From Paenibacillus phytohabitans (lineage in GTDB: Bacteria > Bacillota > Bacilli > Paenibacillales > Paenibacillaceae), in NCBI RefSeq assembly GCF_013141775.1, contig NZ_WHOB01000037.1, positions 113,236-177,235 on the forward strand: DNA of 64,000 bases, given 5' to 3'. A program made the translations under genes and the position numbers. The notes below the pieces were generated by a model. The model worked only from the letters and a program-made list of their open reading frames with translations. It was not told the origin of the DNA and did no database searches. Below are positions 29,958-37,754 of this stretch, piece by piece; positions within the stretch are counted from its first letter, which is position 1, and each line of letters begins with the position of its first letter.

Positions 29958-30362
29958 AATTATAATTCCTTCTTTATGGTGGATTGTACATATGATTGCC
30001 GTGATTGCCGTGCTCTATTTATAATGCCTGCCTGGACTTTCAGACAGTCATGACTGGGCTCTTCTTGCTGCTATGCGCTGCCCTGCTTAAGGATATGGTT
30101 CCCCCTTTCCGGGATTTCGGGTCGTTCTAATTGTAGAATAAACCTGGAAAACTGCTTTGACACATAAACAATATTTCTATTGTAATCACTTCACACCTAA
30201 AAAGAAACAACAAATAACGACAGCATCGGCGCGATAGCCGCCTGTATTCCTTAAAGTATATGACGCAGGAAAGTCCGTTTTGATGCTCATTTCCAAAAAA
30301 ATAATTAAAAATGACGGCCCGCACTGCCTGCCTAGGCAACAGATCGGACCGTCATTATTTAT
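29958..30362. other. Intergenic region, no gene seen
   Basis: A 405-base space containing the upstream region of the LCP gene and, at its far end, the terminator of the peptide-binding lipoprotein gene. A 70-codon frame on the minus strand (30127-30339) has no ribosome-binding site and unlikely composition, and I do not call it. Confidence 0.4.
30295..30356 (-). terminator. Terminator of the peptide-binding lipoprotein gene
   Basis: An AATGACGG/CCGTCATT stem (30310-30317 with 30349-30356) with inner pairings is followed on the minus strand by a long U-rich tail. Confidence 0.85.
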
Positions 30363-32084
30363 CTAATCGATTTCCTTGATCCACCAGTTCTGCGGATCAC
30401 GTATATTGCTGAGCGCGTTCGTAGATACACCCTGGAGGCGTTTATTAACCGCGGTAATATTAGAGCGTTCGGAGAAAAAGATCATTGGAACCTCGTCATT
30501 AATCAGCTTCTGCCATTCATAATAAACCTCTTTGCGGAAATCCTGGTCGTAAGCTTTCAGGCTTACCCCGTCACGGATGAGTTCCTCGCTGCGCTTGGAC
30601 GTCCACCGCGGATAATTCCACGAATCGGTTGCCCGCCATAAGCCCGAAGGATCGGGGTCGCTGGCCAGCCCCCATACACCGTTAAACAGCTCTACGGACG
30701 GATCATCGGACTCTACCGCTTCATAAAAGCTGTTCAGCTCCTTCAAGCTGCCGCCGTTTAACTGAACATTCAGGCCGACATCATGCCAGTTCTGCAGAAT
30801 CGCTGCAGTACGCGCCTCTGCTGTTTTGCTGCCGGACATCGCGTCGTAATGAATCGTGAATTTCTTACCGCTTGGATCCTCGCGGAGCCCGTCTCCGTCC
30901 GTATCGAGATATCCTGCCTCATCCAGCAGGGTCTCTGCCTTCTCCGGAAGATAGGCATAGGTATCTATTTCCTGGTCATCGATCTTAGCCCAGCTTGAGC
31001 TGGGAATAGGAGTCTCGATCAGTGTTCCCAGGCCATAGGAATATTTATCAATAATACCTTGCCGGTCAAGCGCATAATACATCGCTTTGCGGAGCCGCTT
31101 ATCCTGGAATTTGGGATTATCCATCACCACCTGGCCGCTCTCATCATCCCAGTGTCCAAACTTGAACCCTATATATTCATAAGACAGCCCCGGTGTCACT
31201 TTGATCTCCACATTGTTCAGCTGCCCTGCAGCCTGGTAAGCATCCCGCGGAAGGGTACCGATATCGATGCTTCCGGCTTCAAGCAGGGCCGTCATGTCCT
31301 TGCTGTCAATGACCTTGTAGGTTACTCCGTCCAGCAGAGCTTCCCCTTTATAATAGTCATCGAACCGTATCATCTCGACACTCTCACCCGGCACAATAGC
31401 CTTAATCATGAAAGGACCGGTGCCAATAGGCTGCTTACGGACCTGATCACTGTCCAACATATCCTTCACTGCGACGCCCTCGAAATACCTCTTGTTCATC
31501 GGATAGGCCCACAGATTATCGATCATGTTCGCCCGCGCTGAATTCATCGTAATACGCAGCGTATACGGGTCCATCACCTTGAGTCCGGTGATTTCCTTAG
31601 CCTCCCCCAGGTGGTAAGCTTCGGCTCCCTTAATCATTTCCACGCTATAATACCTGGAGCCCGGATAATCCGGGCTGGCGATGGTCTCCAGGGCAAACTT
31701 CCAGTCCTCCACGGTCAGCTCATCGCCGTTATGCCAGCGGACACCGGGTTTAATGGTGAACGTAAATACCGTATGATCCTCAGATTCCTGCCAAGTGGCA
31801 ATGTTTGGAGCGGTAGACAGGTCATCGTTGACTTTGAACATGGCTTCCGTAGTGAATTCAAGCACATTCGCATCGTCTTCCCCTTCAATAAAGGCCGGTT
31901 CGAAATTGCCCTGAAACGCAGATGAATATCCATATGTTACTGTCTCGCCTGCTATAGGTTCATCGGCTGTTTTGCTTAAGCGCGTCATATAAGACTCGGC
32001 GCCTGGGCTTGGCCCGCTGCATGCAGACAACGCCACCGCAAGCATAAGCGGGAGCATTAGCCGGCCGATGATATTTTTTGACAT
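30363..32084 (-). CDS. Peptide ABC transporter substrate-binding lipoprotein (SBP family 5)
   Basis: A 573-aa lipoprotein. The signal peptide ends in the lipobox LSAC with Cys22 as the lipid-bearing residue. The mature part is a family 5 solute-binding protein of the OppA/DppA type, with typical stretches FTFTIKPGVRWHNGDELTVEDW and RKAMYYALDRQGII. It is expected to bind oligopeptides outside the membrane. The ATG at 32084 follows GGGAGGG. No permease or ATPase genes adjoin it, so it must serve a transporter encoded elsewhere or act as a signalling peptide receptor. Confidence 0.9.
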   Translation of the reverse strand: MSKNIIGRLMLPLMLAVALSACSGPSPGAESYMTRLSKTADEPIAGETVTYGYSSAFQGNFEPAFIEGEDDANVLEFTTEAMFKVNDDLSTAPNIATWQESEDHTVFTFTIKPGVRWHNGDELTVEDWKFALETIASPDYPGSRYYSVEMIKGAEAYHLGEAKEITGLKVMDPYTLRITMNSARANMIDNLWAYPMNKRYFEGVAVKDMLDSDQVRKQPIGTGPFMIKAIVPGESVEMIRFDDYYKGEALLDGVTYKVIDSKDMTALLEAGSIDIGTLPRDAYQAAGQLNNVEIKVTPGLSYEYIGFKFGHWDDESGQVVMDNPKFQDKRLRKAMYYALDRQGIIDKYSYGLGTLIETPIPSSSWAKIDDQEIDTYAYLPEKAETLLDEAGYLDTDGDGLREDPSGKKFTIHYDAMSGSKTAEARTAAILQNWHDVGLNVQLNGGSLKELNSFYEAVESDDPSVELFNGVWGLASDPDPSGLWRATDSWNYPRWTSKRSEELIRDGVSLKAYDQDFRKEVYYEWQKLINDEVPMIFFSERSNITAVNKRLQGVSTNALSNIRDPQNWWIKEID

Positions 32085-32270
32085 ATATTTCTTCCCTCCC
32101 GGGTTCCATCGCGCTTTAATGTAAGCGGTTTCTACACTGAATTTTACTATAACTCTCATTGTTCAGCTCATGGACATTTGAATACGCCACATAATAGAGG
32201 ATAACCAATATTGGCTCTAAAGTGAAGCCTTTAATTTCTATTCGGTCTGCAGAAGCCCCCGTGAAATGTG

Positions 32271-32298
32271 AAAAAAGCCTGCCTTGACGGGCAGACTT
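32271..32298 (-). terminator. Terminator of the MutS2-like gene
   Basis: A CTGCC/GGCAG-centred stem (32275-32298, one mismatch) is followed on the minus strand by six U residues, directly after the stop codon. Confidence 0.75.
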
Positions 32299-32313
32299 CT
32301 GGAGTAATCACAC

Positions 32314-34287
32314 TTATTTTTCCTCCTCGGGATGTATGATGCTAAGGCCCTCAACATGCCTCTTCTGCATCAGTTTGCGCTTCTTGCGGGTATCCTTGCT
32401 CTCGAAAATAATATCAAAATCATAATCCTCCGGGTATAGCTCCTCTTTGGACAGATATGGCTTCAAGCGCTTATGGTTTACGGTTATTTTCTGTTTCTGG
32501 ATCATCACTCCGACCATCCCCCGGCTGTCCTTCTTCATATATACAATTCCCGTGCGCCCCAGGGTAGTGACGTAAACAGCATCTCCCACTTCAAAATCAG
32601 GCTTCGCCGCCGGAACGCTGTGCCCCGTATCAGCTGCATCATCCCGGTTTTGATCCGGATTGCCGCTCTGGGACGCAGCATTCCTCTTCTCTGCATCAGC
32701 AGCTCTTGAACCCTGTTCCTGTCTGTAAGGGCTATTCCACGGCCTCTGGCTGCCTCTATGCTCCTGCTGCTCGGCTACAAGCTGTTTGGCACGCTCAATA
32801 ACCGGTTTGTTTATGCCGAGCTGCTCGGCAATCTGCAAGGCATAGCTCTCGCCCGCTTCGCCAATCGTCAGCCGGTACAGCGGCTGCAGAGTCTCTTTAT
32901 CGAACTCCATCCGTGCATTCTGAAATCCCGGTGTAGCTGCCGCAAATACCTTAAGTTCGTTGAAGTGGGTGGTTACCACAATATTAGCACCTTTACGGTT
33001 CAGCTCCTCCAGAATAGCAATCGAAAGTGCGAACCCTTCCCCGGGGTCCGTACCTGCCGCCAGCTCATCAATCAGCAGAAGTACGCCTCTGCCGGCATCA
33101 CTAAGCATTCCTTCTATGCTCTTCATTTGTGCAGAGAAGGTACTGAGCGACTGCGTCAGACTCTGACCATCGCCAATTACGCTAATTACATTGCTGAACA
33201 CAGTAAAATCACTGCCCGGCGCAACCGGCACCAGCAGACCGGATTGCGCCATCAACGACAGCAGGCCCAGCGTTTTGAGTACTACTGTTTTGCCGCCTGT
33301 ATTGGGGCCGGTTACGATCAGAGATTTGTAGCCCTGACCAAACTCCAGACTGACCGGCACCATATCCTTGAGCAGAGGATGCCTGCCCCCATTCATCCGC
33401 AGGAAGCCGCGTTCATTCAGTGAGACCGTCCGGGCATTAAGAACCCTGGCATACTTTCCCTTGGCGAAGATGAAATCATAAGTACCGGTTACTTCAATAT
33501 TCAGCCGCAGAGCAGCCTGTTCCTGCTCTAGCAGCCCTGTCAGCATACTTAGGATGATTCCTTCCTCCCGGGCTTCATCAGCTGACAATAGCTCAATCTC
33601 CCCCTGAAGGGAGGCCACCTCGTCCGGCTCTACGAAGACGGTCTGCCCGCTGGTCGACTGATCCAGCACGGAACCCTTAATTTGCTTATGATACTCCCGT
33701 TTCACCGGAATCACATACCGGCCGCCGCGCATGCTGATCAGACTCTCCTGAAGGATGGACTTATGGCGCGCCATAATACTCTCCAGCTTTCGGTGCAGAC
33801 GATCCTTGGCCACAGCCAGCCGTTTGCGCACCCGCTCCAGTCCTTTGCTGGCCTGATCGTCAATAACACCCAGCCGGATACAACGTTCGATCTCATCCCT
33901 GACAGAACTCAGCTCCTGCAGAGAAGCTCCGTAAGCAGCAATACGCGGCGCACTCTGCTCCTTGGATGCCATATACTTACGCAGCTGTCCGCAGCTGTGC
34001 AGGAACACGGATACTGCGGTGAAATCCTGCTCATTGTACAGATAACCGGTTCCAAGCAGTGACAGCACCCACTCAATGCCTTCCAGTGACGGAATAGGCA
34101 CACTCGCCCCCCGCTCCAGCAGCTCTTTGGCTTCGTCCGCTTCATCCAGTGCACGGTGTATGGCCGGCAGATAGGTCATCGGCGCAAGCTCGCTCACATA
34201 TCTTTTCCCTTCATAGGATACAGCATGGCGCATTAACTCCTGTTTGATTGTCTCATATTCCAAGATGTTCATACTCTGTAGATTCAC
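32314..34287 (-). CDS. MutS2-like ATPase lacking the Smr nuclease domain
   Basis: A 657-aa relative of MutS2. It has the MutS core/lever helices (about 1-300) and an ABC-type ATPase with Walker A GPNTGGKT (about 330) and Walker B VLLLIDELAAGTDP (about 410). The following helical region is family-typical, and a small KOW-like segment (about 570-620, DAVYVTTLGRTGIVY) is present. It ends there, whereas full MutS2 (about 785 aa) continues into the C-terminal Smr nuclease. It is therefore a shorter paralogue, not the housekeeping MutS2. It starts at GTG with AAGGAGG seven bases upstream. The long structured leader suggests attenuation control. MutS2 proteins have been linked to collided ribosomes; a ribosome-splitting role without nuclease is my inference. 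Confidence 0.88.
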   Translation of the reverse strand: MNLQSMNILEYETIKQELMRHAVSYEGKRYVSELAPMTYLPAIHRALDEADEAKELLERGASVPIPSLEGIEWVLSLLGTGYLYNEQDFTAVSVFLHSCGQLRKYMASKEQSAPRIAAYGASLQELSSVRDEIERCIRLGVIDDQASKGLERVRKRLAVAKDRLHRKLESIMARHKSILQESLISMRGGRYVIPVKREYHKQIKGSVLDQSTSGQTVFVEPDEVASLQGEIELLSADEAREEGIILSMLTGLLEQEQAALRLNIEVTGTYDFIFAKGKYARVLNARTVSLNERGFLRMNGGRHPLLKDMVPVSLEFGQGYKSLIVTGPNTGGKTVVLKTLGLLSLMAQSGLLVPVAPGSDFTVFSNVISVIGDGQSLTQSLSTFSAQMKSIEGMLSDAGRGVLLLIDELAAGTDPGEGFALSIAILEELNRKGANIVVTTHFNELKVFAAATPGFQNARMEFDKETLQPLYRLTIGEAGESYALQIAEQLGINKPVIERAKQLVAEQQEHRGSQRPWNSPYRQEQGSRAADAEKRNAASQSGNPDQNRDDAADTGHSVPAAKPDFEVGDAVYVTTLGRTGIVYMKKDSRGMVGVMIQKQKITVNHKRLKPYLSKEELYPEDYDFDIIFESKDTRKKRKLMQKRHVEGLSIIHPEEEK

Positions 34288-34338
34288 TCTGATTCCTCCT
34301 TATATAGATGCCTGTATTTCAGGTTTGCTCCCTAACGC

Positions 34339-34378
34339 AAAAAGGGCGAAGACCCGCCACTGCGGCAGTCTTCGCCCT
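34339..34378 (-). terminator. Leader terminator 2 of the MutS2-like gene
   Basis: A perfect 11-bp stem AGGGCGAAGAC/GTCTTCGCCCT (34343-34353 with 34368-34378) is followed on the minus strand by five U residues and GCG. It lies only about 50 bases upstream of the start codon of the gene it would silence, so it is likely a regulated stop. Confidence 0.8.
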
Positions 34379-34449
34379 CTTTTGAATGCTATTCTCCTCT
34401 TTGGCTTCAGGTACTGGCCCCACCCGCTGGATGAAAAGCTCCTGAAAAC

Positions 34450-34479
34450 AGAAAAAACCGTGCTGCAAAGAGCACGGTT
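34450..34479 (-). terminator. Leader terminator 1 of the MutS2-like gene
   Basis: A 9-bp stem AACCGTGCT/AGCACGGTT (34456-34464 with 34471-34479) is followed on the minus strand by six U residues. A leader segment with CGTGCTC (about 34625-34632) repeats its 5' arm and could pair with its 3' arm as an antiterminator. Confidence 0.85.
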
Positions 34480-34513
34480 AATCACAAAGAGAATAATAGC
34501 CGTAAAGAGGCCA

Positions 34514-34552
34514 TCATGACGCTTCGCGTGTGTTCTTAACTAAATCATTCAT
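34514..34552 (-). CDS. Possible second leader ORF (12 codons)
   Basis: The ORF MNDLVKNTREAS runs across the 3' arm of the long-range leader stem. Its ribosome-binding site (GCAGG) is weak and distant, so translation is uncertain. If used, a ribosome on it would also affect the stem. Confidence 0.25.
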   Translation of the reverse strand: MNDLVKNTREAS

Positions 34553-34676
34553 TCTTACAGCCTGCGGCTAATCAGACATGTCACCAGGACATAGTCTAAC
34601 AAGACATGCTCCTGGCAATGATTGGAGCACGCTGCGGCTTACTGCCGGAATGATATGAAGTTGCTTAGTTAAGAAC
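34532..34676 (-). ncRNA. Structured leader RNA domain closed by a perfect 12-bp stem
   Basis: On the minus strand GTTCTTAACTAA (34676-34665) pairs perfectly with TTAGTTAAGAAC (34543-34532). Inside are hairpins including GTGCTCC/GGAGCAT and an AGAC-TATGTC/GACAT-GTCT stem. The 5' arm is the end of the seven-codon leader ORF. It matches no riboswitch class that I could test by eye (T-box, SAM-I, TPP, FMN, lysine, cobalamin, M-box). Confidence 0.6.
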
Positions 34677-34688
34677 GCTCACCAACAT
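34665..34688 (-). CDS. Leader peptide uORF (MLVSVLN) upstream of the MutS2-like gene
   Basis: A seven-residue ORF, ATG TTG GTG AGC GTT CTT AAC TAA, with a strong ribosome-binding site AAAGGGG exactly eight bases upstream. The last four codons, including the stop, are the 5' arm of the 12-bp long-range stem. A ribosome paused on or ending this ORF would therefore open the stem. The design parallels leader peptides of ribosome-protection and erm-type genes. Translation is inferred, not shown. Confidence 0.6.
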   Translation of the reverse strand: MLVSVLN

Positions 34689-34720
34689 CAAAATTTCCCC
34701 TTTAGTTATAGGATACCTGT

Positions 34721-34750
34721 AATTTACTACATCTGGAATCCGGTTGTCAA
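34721..34750 (-). promoter_or_regulatory. Sigma-A-type promoter of the MutS2-like gene leader
   Basis: On the minus strand TTGACA (34750-34745) and TAAATT (34726-34721) are 18 bases apart. Transcription would begin near 34714, giving a leader of about 430 bases. The -35 overlaps the end of the VOC gene. Confidence 0.6.
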
Positions 34751-35120
34751 TTGCCGGCAAAGCAATTCATTACCCATGTAATTCCGTTTTTACCGTCGGT
34801 AACCTGTCCATGAAGTGCGCCGAAGAAGGTTTTTTGCAGCTCCACCTTGACCTGCCCGCCCTCTGAGCTCAATTTCTCATAAATCGCCCGCATTTCATCT
34901 TCGTTGTCCAGCCCCAGAATAACACTTACATCCTCTGTCTTGGCACCTTTACCGTAATCATCGGAGAAATGAATCAGTGTCTGCCCCAAATGCAGCTCAG
35001 CATGCAGCAGCTGCCATTATGTTCATTCAGAACCTTGATCTCTCCGCCAAAAACGCTCTTGTAGTACTCCACAGACTCCTGCACGTGCTCAATAATGATG
35101 TAAGGACTTGCACTGATCAT
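34747..35120 (-). pseudogene. VOC/glyoxalase-fold (PhnB-like) protein, frame-disrupted
   Basis: A gene of about 124 codons. The start ATG (35120) has GGAGG eight bases upstream and encodes MISASPYIIIEHVQESVEYYKSV...VLNEHNG. The frame then shifts near 35013-35016 and continues as QLLHAELHLGQTLIHFSDD down to ITWVMNCFAGN. One missing base just after AATGG explains the break. The sequence is a VOC-superfamily single-domain protein of the PhnB/YxxE type, typically metal-binding. Either a recent pseudogene or a base-calling error. Confidence 0.7.
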
Positions 35121-35427
35121 TGTTCATTCCTCCAAGTTTTATTTAAATGGCATATATAGATTGAACTTGTATTTTTTCTATTTTGGGATTGCCGTGACTC
35201 CAGAGAAGGTTTGGCCCTCCGGCCGCTGCCCGTCTGCAGATTTCTTGAATGTAACCCGCTGCTCGCGGTGGAAATCCGCAGACAAAGGCGGACGCTGGCG
35301 CTCCTACAGTTCCAAAATTCTCCTCCGAAACTTTTCCCTTTTTAGTATATTTTCAAGTTCAATCTATATAGCTAGTATTCTGCCCTGTTATACAGTTTTT
35401 GCCCGCGGTAATTCTTTTGTATGCATG
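35121..35427. repeat. Intergenic region with dispersed repeat copy 2 (about 35212-35330)
   Basis: Blocks CCTCCGGCCGCTGCC (35216-35230) and GCTCCTACAGTTCCAAAAT (35300-35318) match the yycH-yycI spacer element at 14591-14624. Between them lies about 70 bases with the GAAATCCGCAGAC...GTCTGCAGATTTC inverted segments, so the full element may fold into a long hairpin. No gene is seen in this 300-base space. Confidence 0.55.
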
Positions 35428-35458
35428 CAAAAAAGCAGCCGGCTAAGCCGGCTGCTTC
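35428..35458 (-). terminator. Terminator of rpsF-ssb-rpsR
   Basis: An 11-bp inverted repeat AGCAGCCGGCT/AGCCGGCTGCT (35434-35456) is followed on the minus strand by six U residues. Confidence 0.9.
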
Positions 35459-35468
35459 ATAAAACGTC

Positions 35469-35741
35469 CTATTCCGTTGTGTAAGGCAGCAGCGCGATTT
35501 GACGCGAGCGTTTTACAGCAATGGTCAGAGCGCGTTGGTATTTTGCACTTGTACCAGTTACACGACGCGGCAAAATCTTTCCGCGTTCGCTGATGAACTT
35601 CTTAAGAAGCTCAGTGTCTTTATAGTCAATGTGAGTAATCTTGTTCACAGTGAAGTAGCACACTTTTTTACGCTTGTTGCGTCCACCACGACGTGCCGGT
35701 CTTTTGTCGTTGTCCGCGCCTTCTCTTGGTTTAAAAGCCAT
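35469..35741 (-). CDS. rpsR: 30S ribosomal protein S18
   Basis: A 90-aa protein with the S18 core, including [21 protein letters not shown]. It binds the 30S platform with S6. The N-terminus is basic and has a single cysteine (VCYF). It follows ssb in the rpsF-ssb-rpsR operon. Confidence 0.97.
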   Translation of the reverse strand: MAFKPREGADNDKRPARRGGRNKRKKVCYFTVNKITHIDYKDTELLKKFISERGKILPRRVTGTSAKYQRALTIAVKRSRQIALLPYTTE

Positions 35742-35762
35742 GTTCAGTTCAGTCCTTCCTTA

Positions 35763-36272
35763 TTAAAATGGCAAATCATCGTCCGATATATCGATCGGTT
35801 TTCCATCGCCTGAAAAAGGATCTTGAGTATTGTTGTTACGCGAGAAATTGTTGTTATTTCCGCGTGCACTGTTACCGCCGTTACCGCCGCCACCAAAGGC
35901 AGGCTCTTCGGGAGTACTTCCACCACTTGGTGCATTTCCGCCTTCACGGTTCTGCGAGGATTCCAGGAATCGGACATTATCAGCAATAACTTCAGTGACG
36001 TATACACGTTTACCTTCATTATTCTCGTAATTCCGTACTTGGATGCGTCCTTCTACGGCTGCCAGTCGTCCTTTGCGCAAGTAATTGGCACAGGTCTCAG
36101 CCAGCTGTCTCCAGGTTACTACCGGGATAAAGTCCGCTTCGCGTTCACCGTTCTGGCCCGTAAAGTTGCGGTCTACGGCAAGCGTAAACTGCGTTACGGC
36201 AACACCAGCGGGAGTATAACGAAGTTCCGGGTCACGGGTCAACCGACCGATCAGAATGATACGGTTCAACAA
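35763..36272 (-). CDS. ssb: Single-stranded DNA-binding protein
   Basis: A 169-aa protein starting [20 protein letters not shown]. It has an OB fold (about 1-105), a flexible Gly/Asn-rich linker and the acidic tip DISDDDLPF that docks replication and repair partners. It protects ssDNA at forks. It lies between the S6 and S18 genes, as in Bacillus. Confidence 0.97.
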   Translation of the reverse strand: MLNRIILIGRLTRDPELRYTPAGVAVTQFTLAVDRNFTGQNGEREADFIPVVTWRQLAETCANYLRKGRLAAVEGRIQVRNYENNEGKRVYVTEVIADNVRFLESSQNREGGNAPSGGSTPEEPAFGGGGNGGNSARGNNNNFSRNNNTQDPFSGDGKPIDISDDDLPF

Positions 36273-36320
36273 TTCAATCCCCTCCTTATAGCGCGATTCG
36301 TTACAAAGCTTGTCAATATC

Positions 36321-36605
36321 TTAGGCAACGTCGTTCGTAATGAGATAACGAATTACTTCGTCGGAAATCTTCATGAGACGTTCCAATTCGGTAACTACTG
36401 CAGGTTCTGCATTGAAGTTAACCAAAACATAAACGCCATCACGGAATTTCTTGATCTCATACGCAAGACGGCGTTTACCTTGCACATCGTGCTTTGTAAT
36501 TTCTCCGCCGTTGGAGATGATGCCTTGGAATTTTTCGACTGCTGCTTGAACAGCTTCTTGTTCAATGTCAGGACGAATAATGTACATGACTTCATATTTG
36601 CGCAT
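36321..36605 (-). CDS. rpsF: 30S ribosomal protein S6
   Basis: A 94-aa protein (MRKYEVMYIIRPDIEQEAVQ). The ATG at 36605 is chosen because AGGAGG lies eight bases upstream; an in-frame GTG nine bases earlier overlaps that site. It pairs with S18 on the 30S platform and is the first gene of the operon. Confidence 0.97.
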   Translation of the reverse strand: MRKYEVMYIIRPDIEQEAVQAAVEKFQGIISNGGEITKHDVQGKRRLAYEIKKFRDGVYVLVNFNAEPAVVTELERLMKISDEVIRYLITNDVA

Positions 36606-36651
36606 AATTTTCACCTCCTTATGGTCTGAGGCCCCTGATCACGTCAGGAGC
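36606..36651 (-). promoter_or_regulatory. Possible S6-S18 autoregulatory leader hairpins
   Basis: Upstream of rpsF the minus strand folds as GCTCCTGA/TCAGGGGC, followed by CCTC/GAGG that would cover the ribosome-binding site. Firmicute rpsF leaders often bind the S6-S18 dimer, but I cannot see the classic CCG bulge, so this is tentative. Confidence 0.3.
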
Positions 36652-36825
36652 AAGGAACGAGCACAAACATAGACTCGCACCAAATCAATATACCAAATCC
36701 CACTGATGAATGCAAGCTTTATTCATACGCACCAGATCATGGACCGATATTAATTACATGAAGATGTCTCTGCAAGGCCACAATATAACCGCTCCACCAC
36801 TTTACAGAAGGAGGCTTATCATACT

Positions 36826-37023
36826 ATGGGCGAGAAAACAGAGTACGAAAAGGGCGATAAAGCCCCCAATCCGGGGGTTTATACAGAAGTAGGCGAAGCG
36901 CGCAGCTTCCATACCGAGATCCAGAATCCCAAGCGGATTGAAATGGAGAAGGGCGACACGTTTCCTGAGACCTCCAATCAGAACCGCAAGTGGAAAAAGG
37001 TCGAGAAAGCACGCGTGCATTAA
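36826..37023 (+). CDS. yjzC: YjzC family small protein
   Basis: A 65-aa protein containing GDKAPNPGVYTEVGEARS and GDTFPETSNQNRKW, the hallmarks of the YjzC family. AGGAGG lies upstream of the ATG. It is a conserved small cytosolic protein of unknown function found in Bacillus and Paenibacillus. Its strand is opposite to its neighbours. A plus-strand terminator about 250 bases downstream may end its transcript. Confidence 0.82.
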   Translation: MGEKTEYEKGDKAPNPGVYTEVGEARSFHTEIQNPKRIEMEKGDTFPETSNQNRKWKKVEKARVH

Positions 37024-37106
37024 AATAACCAATCGCATCGCATGTATAAAACCTGTCCGGCTGCACATACTATACTCAGGCAGTACAAAAGAGAGGTGTG
37101 GTTCCG

Positions 37107-37175
37107 TTGAACGTCGTAGACGAACACAATCACAGGGATTCTGAATCAGCAACTATTGTAACCCGGGGAGAGTAA
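37107..37175 (+). CDS. Possible 22-aa small protein
   Basis: The frame TTG...TAA encodes MNVVDEHNHRDSESATIVTR plus two residues. GAGAGGTG lies eight bases upstream as a plausible ribosome-binding site. It sits on the same strand as yjzC and before the terminator at 37271. I know no homologue; it may be chance. Confidence 0.3.
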   Translation: MNVVDEHNHRDSESATIVTRGE

Positions 37176-37270
37176 AGGCCGTTCCTAAAAAAAGCAGCCT
37201 GGCACAACCTGTTTCACTTTAGCGGCTACAGACAGAGATTTCCAAACATCATTGATGTACTGCCTCTGGA

Positions 37271-37297
37271 GAGAGACCTTTGCAGGTCTCTCTTTTT
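37271..37297 (+). terminator. Plus-strand terminator after yjzC region
   Basis: A perfect 8-bp stem GAGAGACC/GGTCTCTC (37271-37278 with 37285-37292) is followed by five T residues on the plus strand. Confidence 0.85.
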
Positions 37298-37315
37298 GTA
37301 TGTCTTCATGCAGAA

Positions 37316-37345
37316 ATAAAAAAACCTTCGTCACCAGAACGAAGG
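37316..37345 (-). terminator. Terminator of the tRNA-Ser gene
   Basis: CCTTCGT/ACGAAGG arms (37325-37331 with 37339-37345) followed on the minus strand by seven U residues, 30 bases after the tRNA. Confidence 0.85.
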
Positions 37346-37374
37346 GATAGTATTTAATGTATATAATGCTGAAG

Positions 37375-37465
37375 TGGCGGAGAGGGTGGGATTCGAACCC
37401 ACGCACGCTGTGACACGCCTAACTGATTTCGAGTCAGCCCCCTTGGGCCTCTTGGGTACCTCTCC
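37375..37465 (-). tRNA. tRNA-Ser(CGA)
   Basis: A 91-base class II tRNA including an encoded CCA end. The acceptor stem is GGAGAGG/CCTCTCC with discriminator G. The anticodon loop CTCGAAA gives CGA, which reads UCG. A long variable arm follows, and GGTTCGAATCC is the T arm. Confidence 0.95.
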
Positions 37466-37541
37466 GCAGCAAGAATTATTGTATCATGCCAAAGTTACAA
37501 TTGCAAGCTATTTGCACTAGCGCTTTACCTCTGCTGCAAGC

Positions 37542-37754
37542 TTAATTGTTTTCGGCTCCGCTCTCAGCAGAATGAAGAACCTTCTTCATGTTTTTTTCGA
37601 ATTTAGCACGGGGGATTAGGACGCTATGCTGACAGCCGGTACATTTAATCCGGATATCCATTCCCATACGGATAATCTCCATCTCGTTCGTTCCGCAGGG
37701 ATGCGGCTTCTTCATCTGTACAATATCACCCAGCCCGAATACTTTGCGTTCCAT
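37542..37754 (-). CDS. yyzM: DUF951 family protein (YyzM)
   Basis: A 70-aa protein with the family sequence GDIVQMKKPHPCGTNEMEI and RIKCTGCQHSVLIPR. The cysteines (HPCG, CTGC) suggest a small metal-binding fold. YyzM/DUF951 proteins lie in the parB-rpsF region of many Firmicutes; function unknown. The start overlaps the mscS stop as TAATG, so they are translationally coupled. Confidence 0.88.
   Translation of the reverse strand: MERKVFGLGDIVQMKKPHPCGTNEMEIIRMGMDIRIKCTGCQHSVLIPRAKFEKNMKKVLHSAESGAENN

Noticed and set aside
30127..30339. 70-codon minus-strand frame as a gene
   Set aside because: No ribosome-binding site, unlikely composition and no recognisable motif.
34440..34720. Known riboswitch or T-box in the MutS2-like leader
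   Set aside because: No AGGGUGGNACCGCG T-box motif, SAM-I, TPP, FMN, lysine, cobalamin or M-box core was visible; the uORF within the stem suggests ribosome sensing instead. A covariance scan would be needed to exclude rarer classes.
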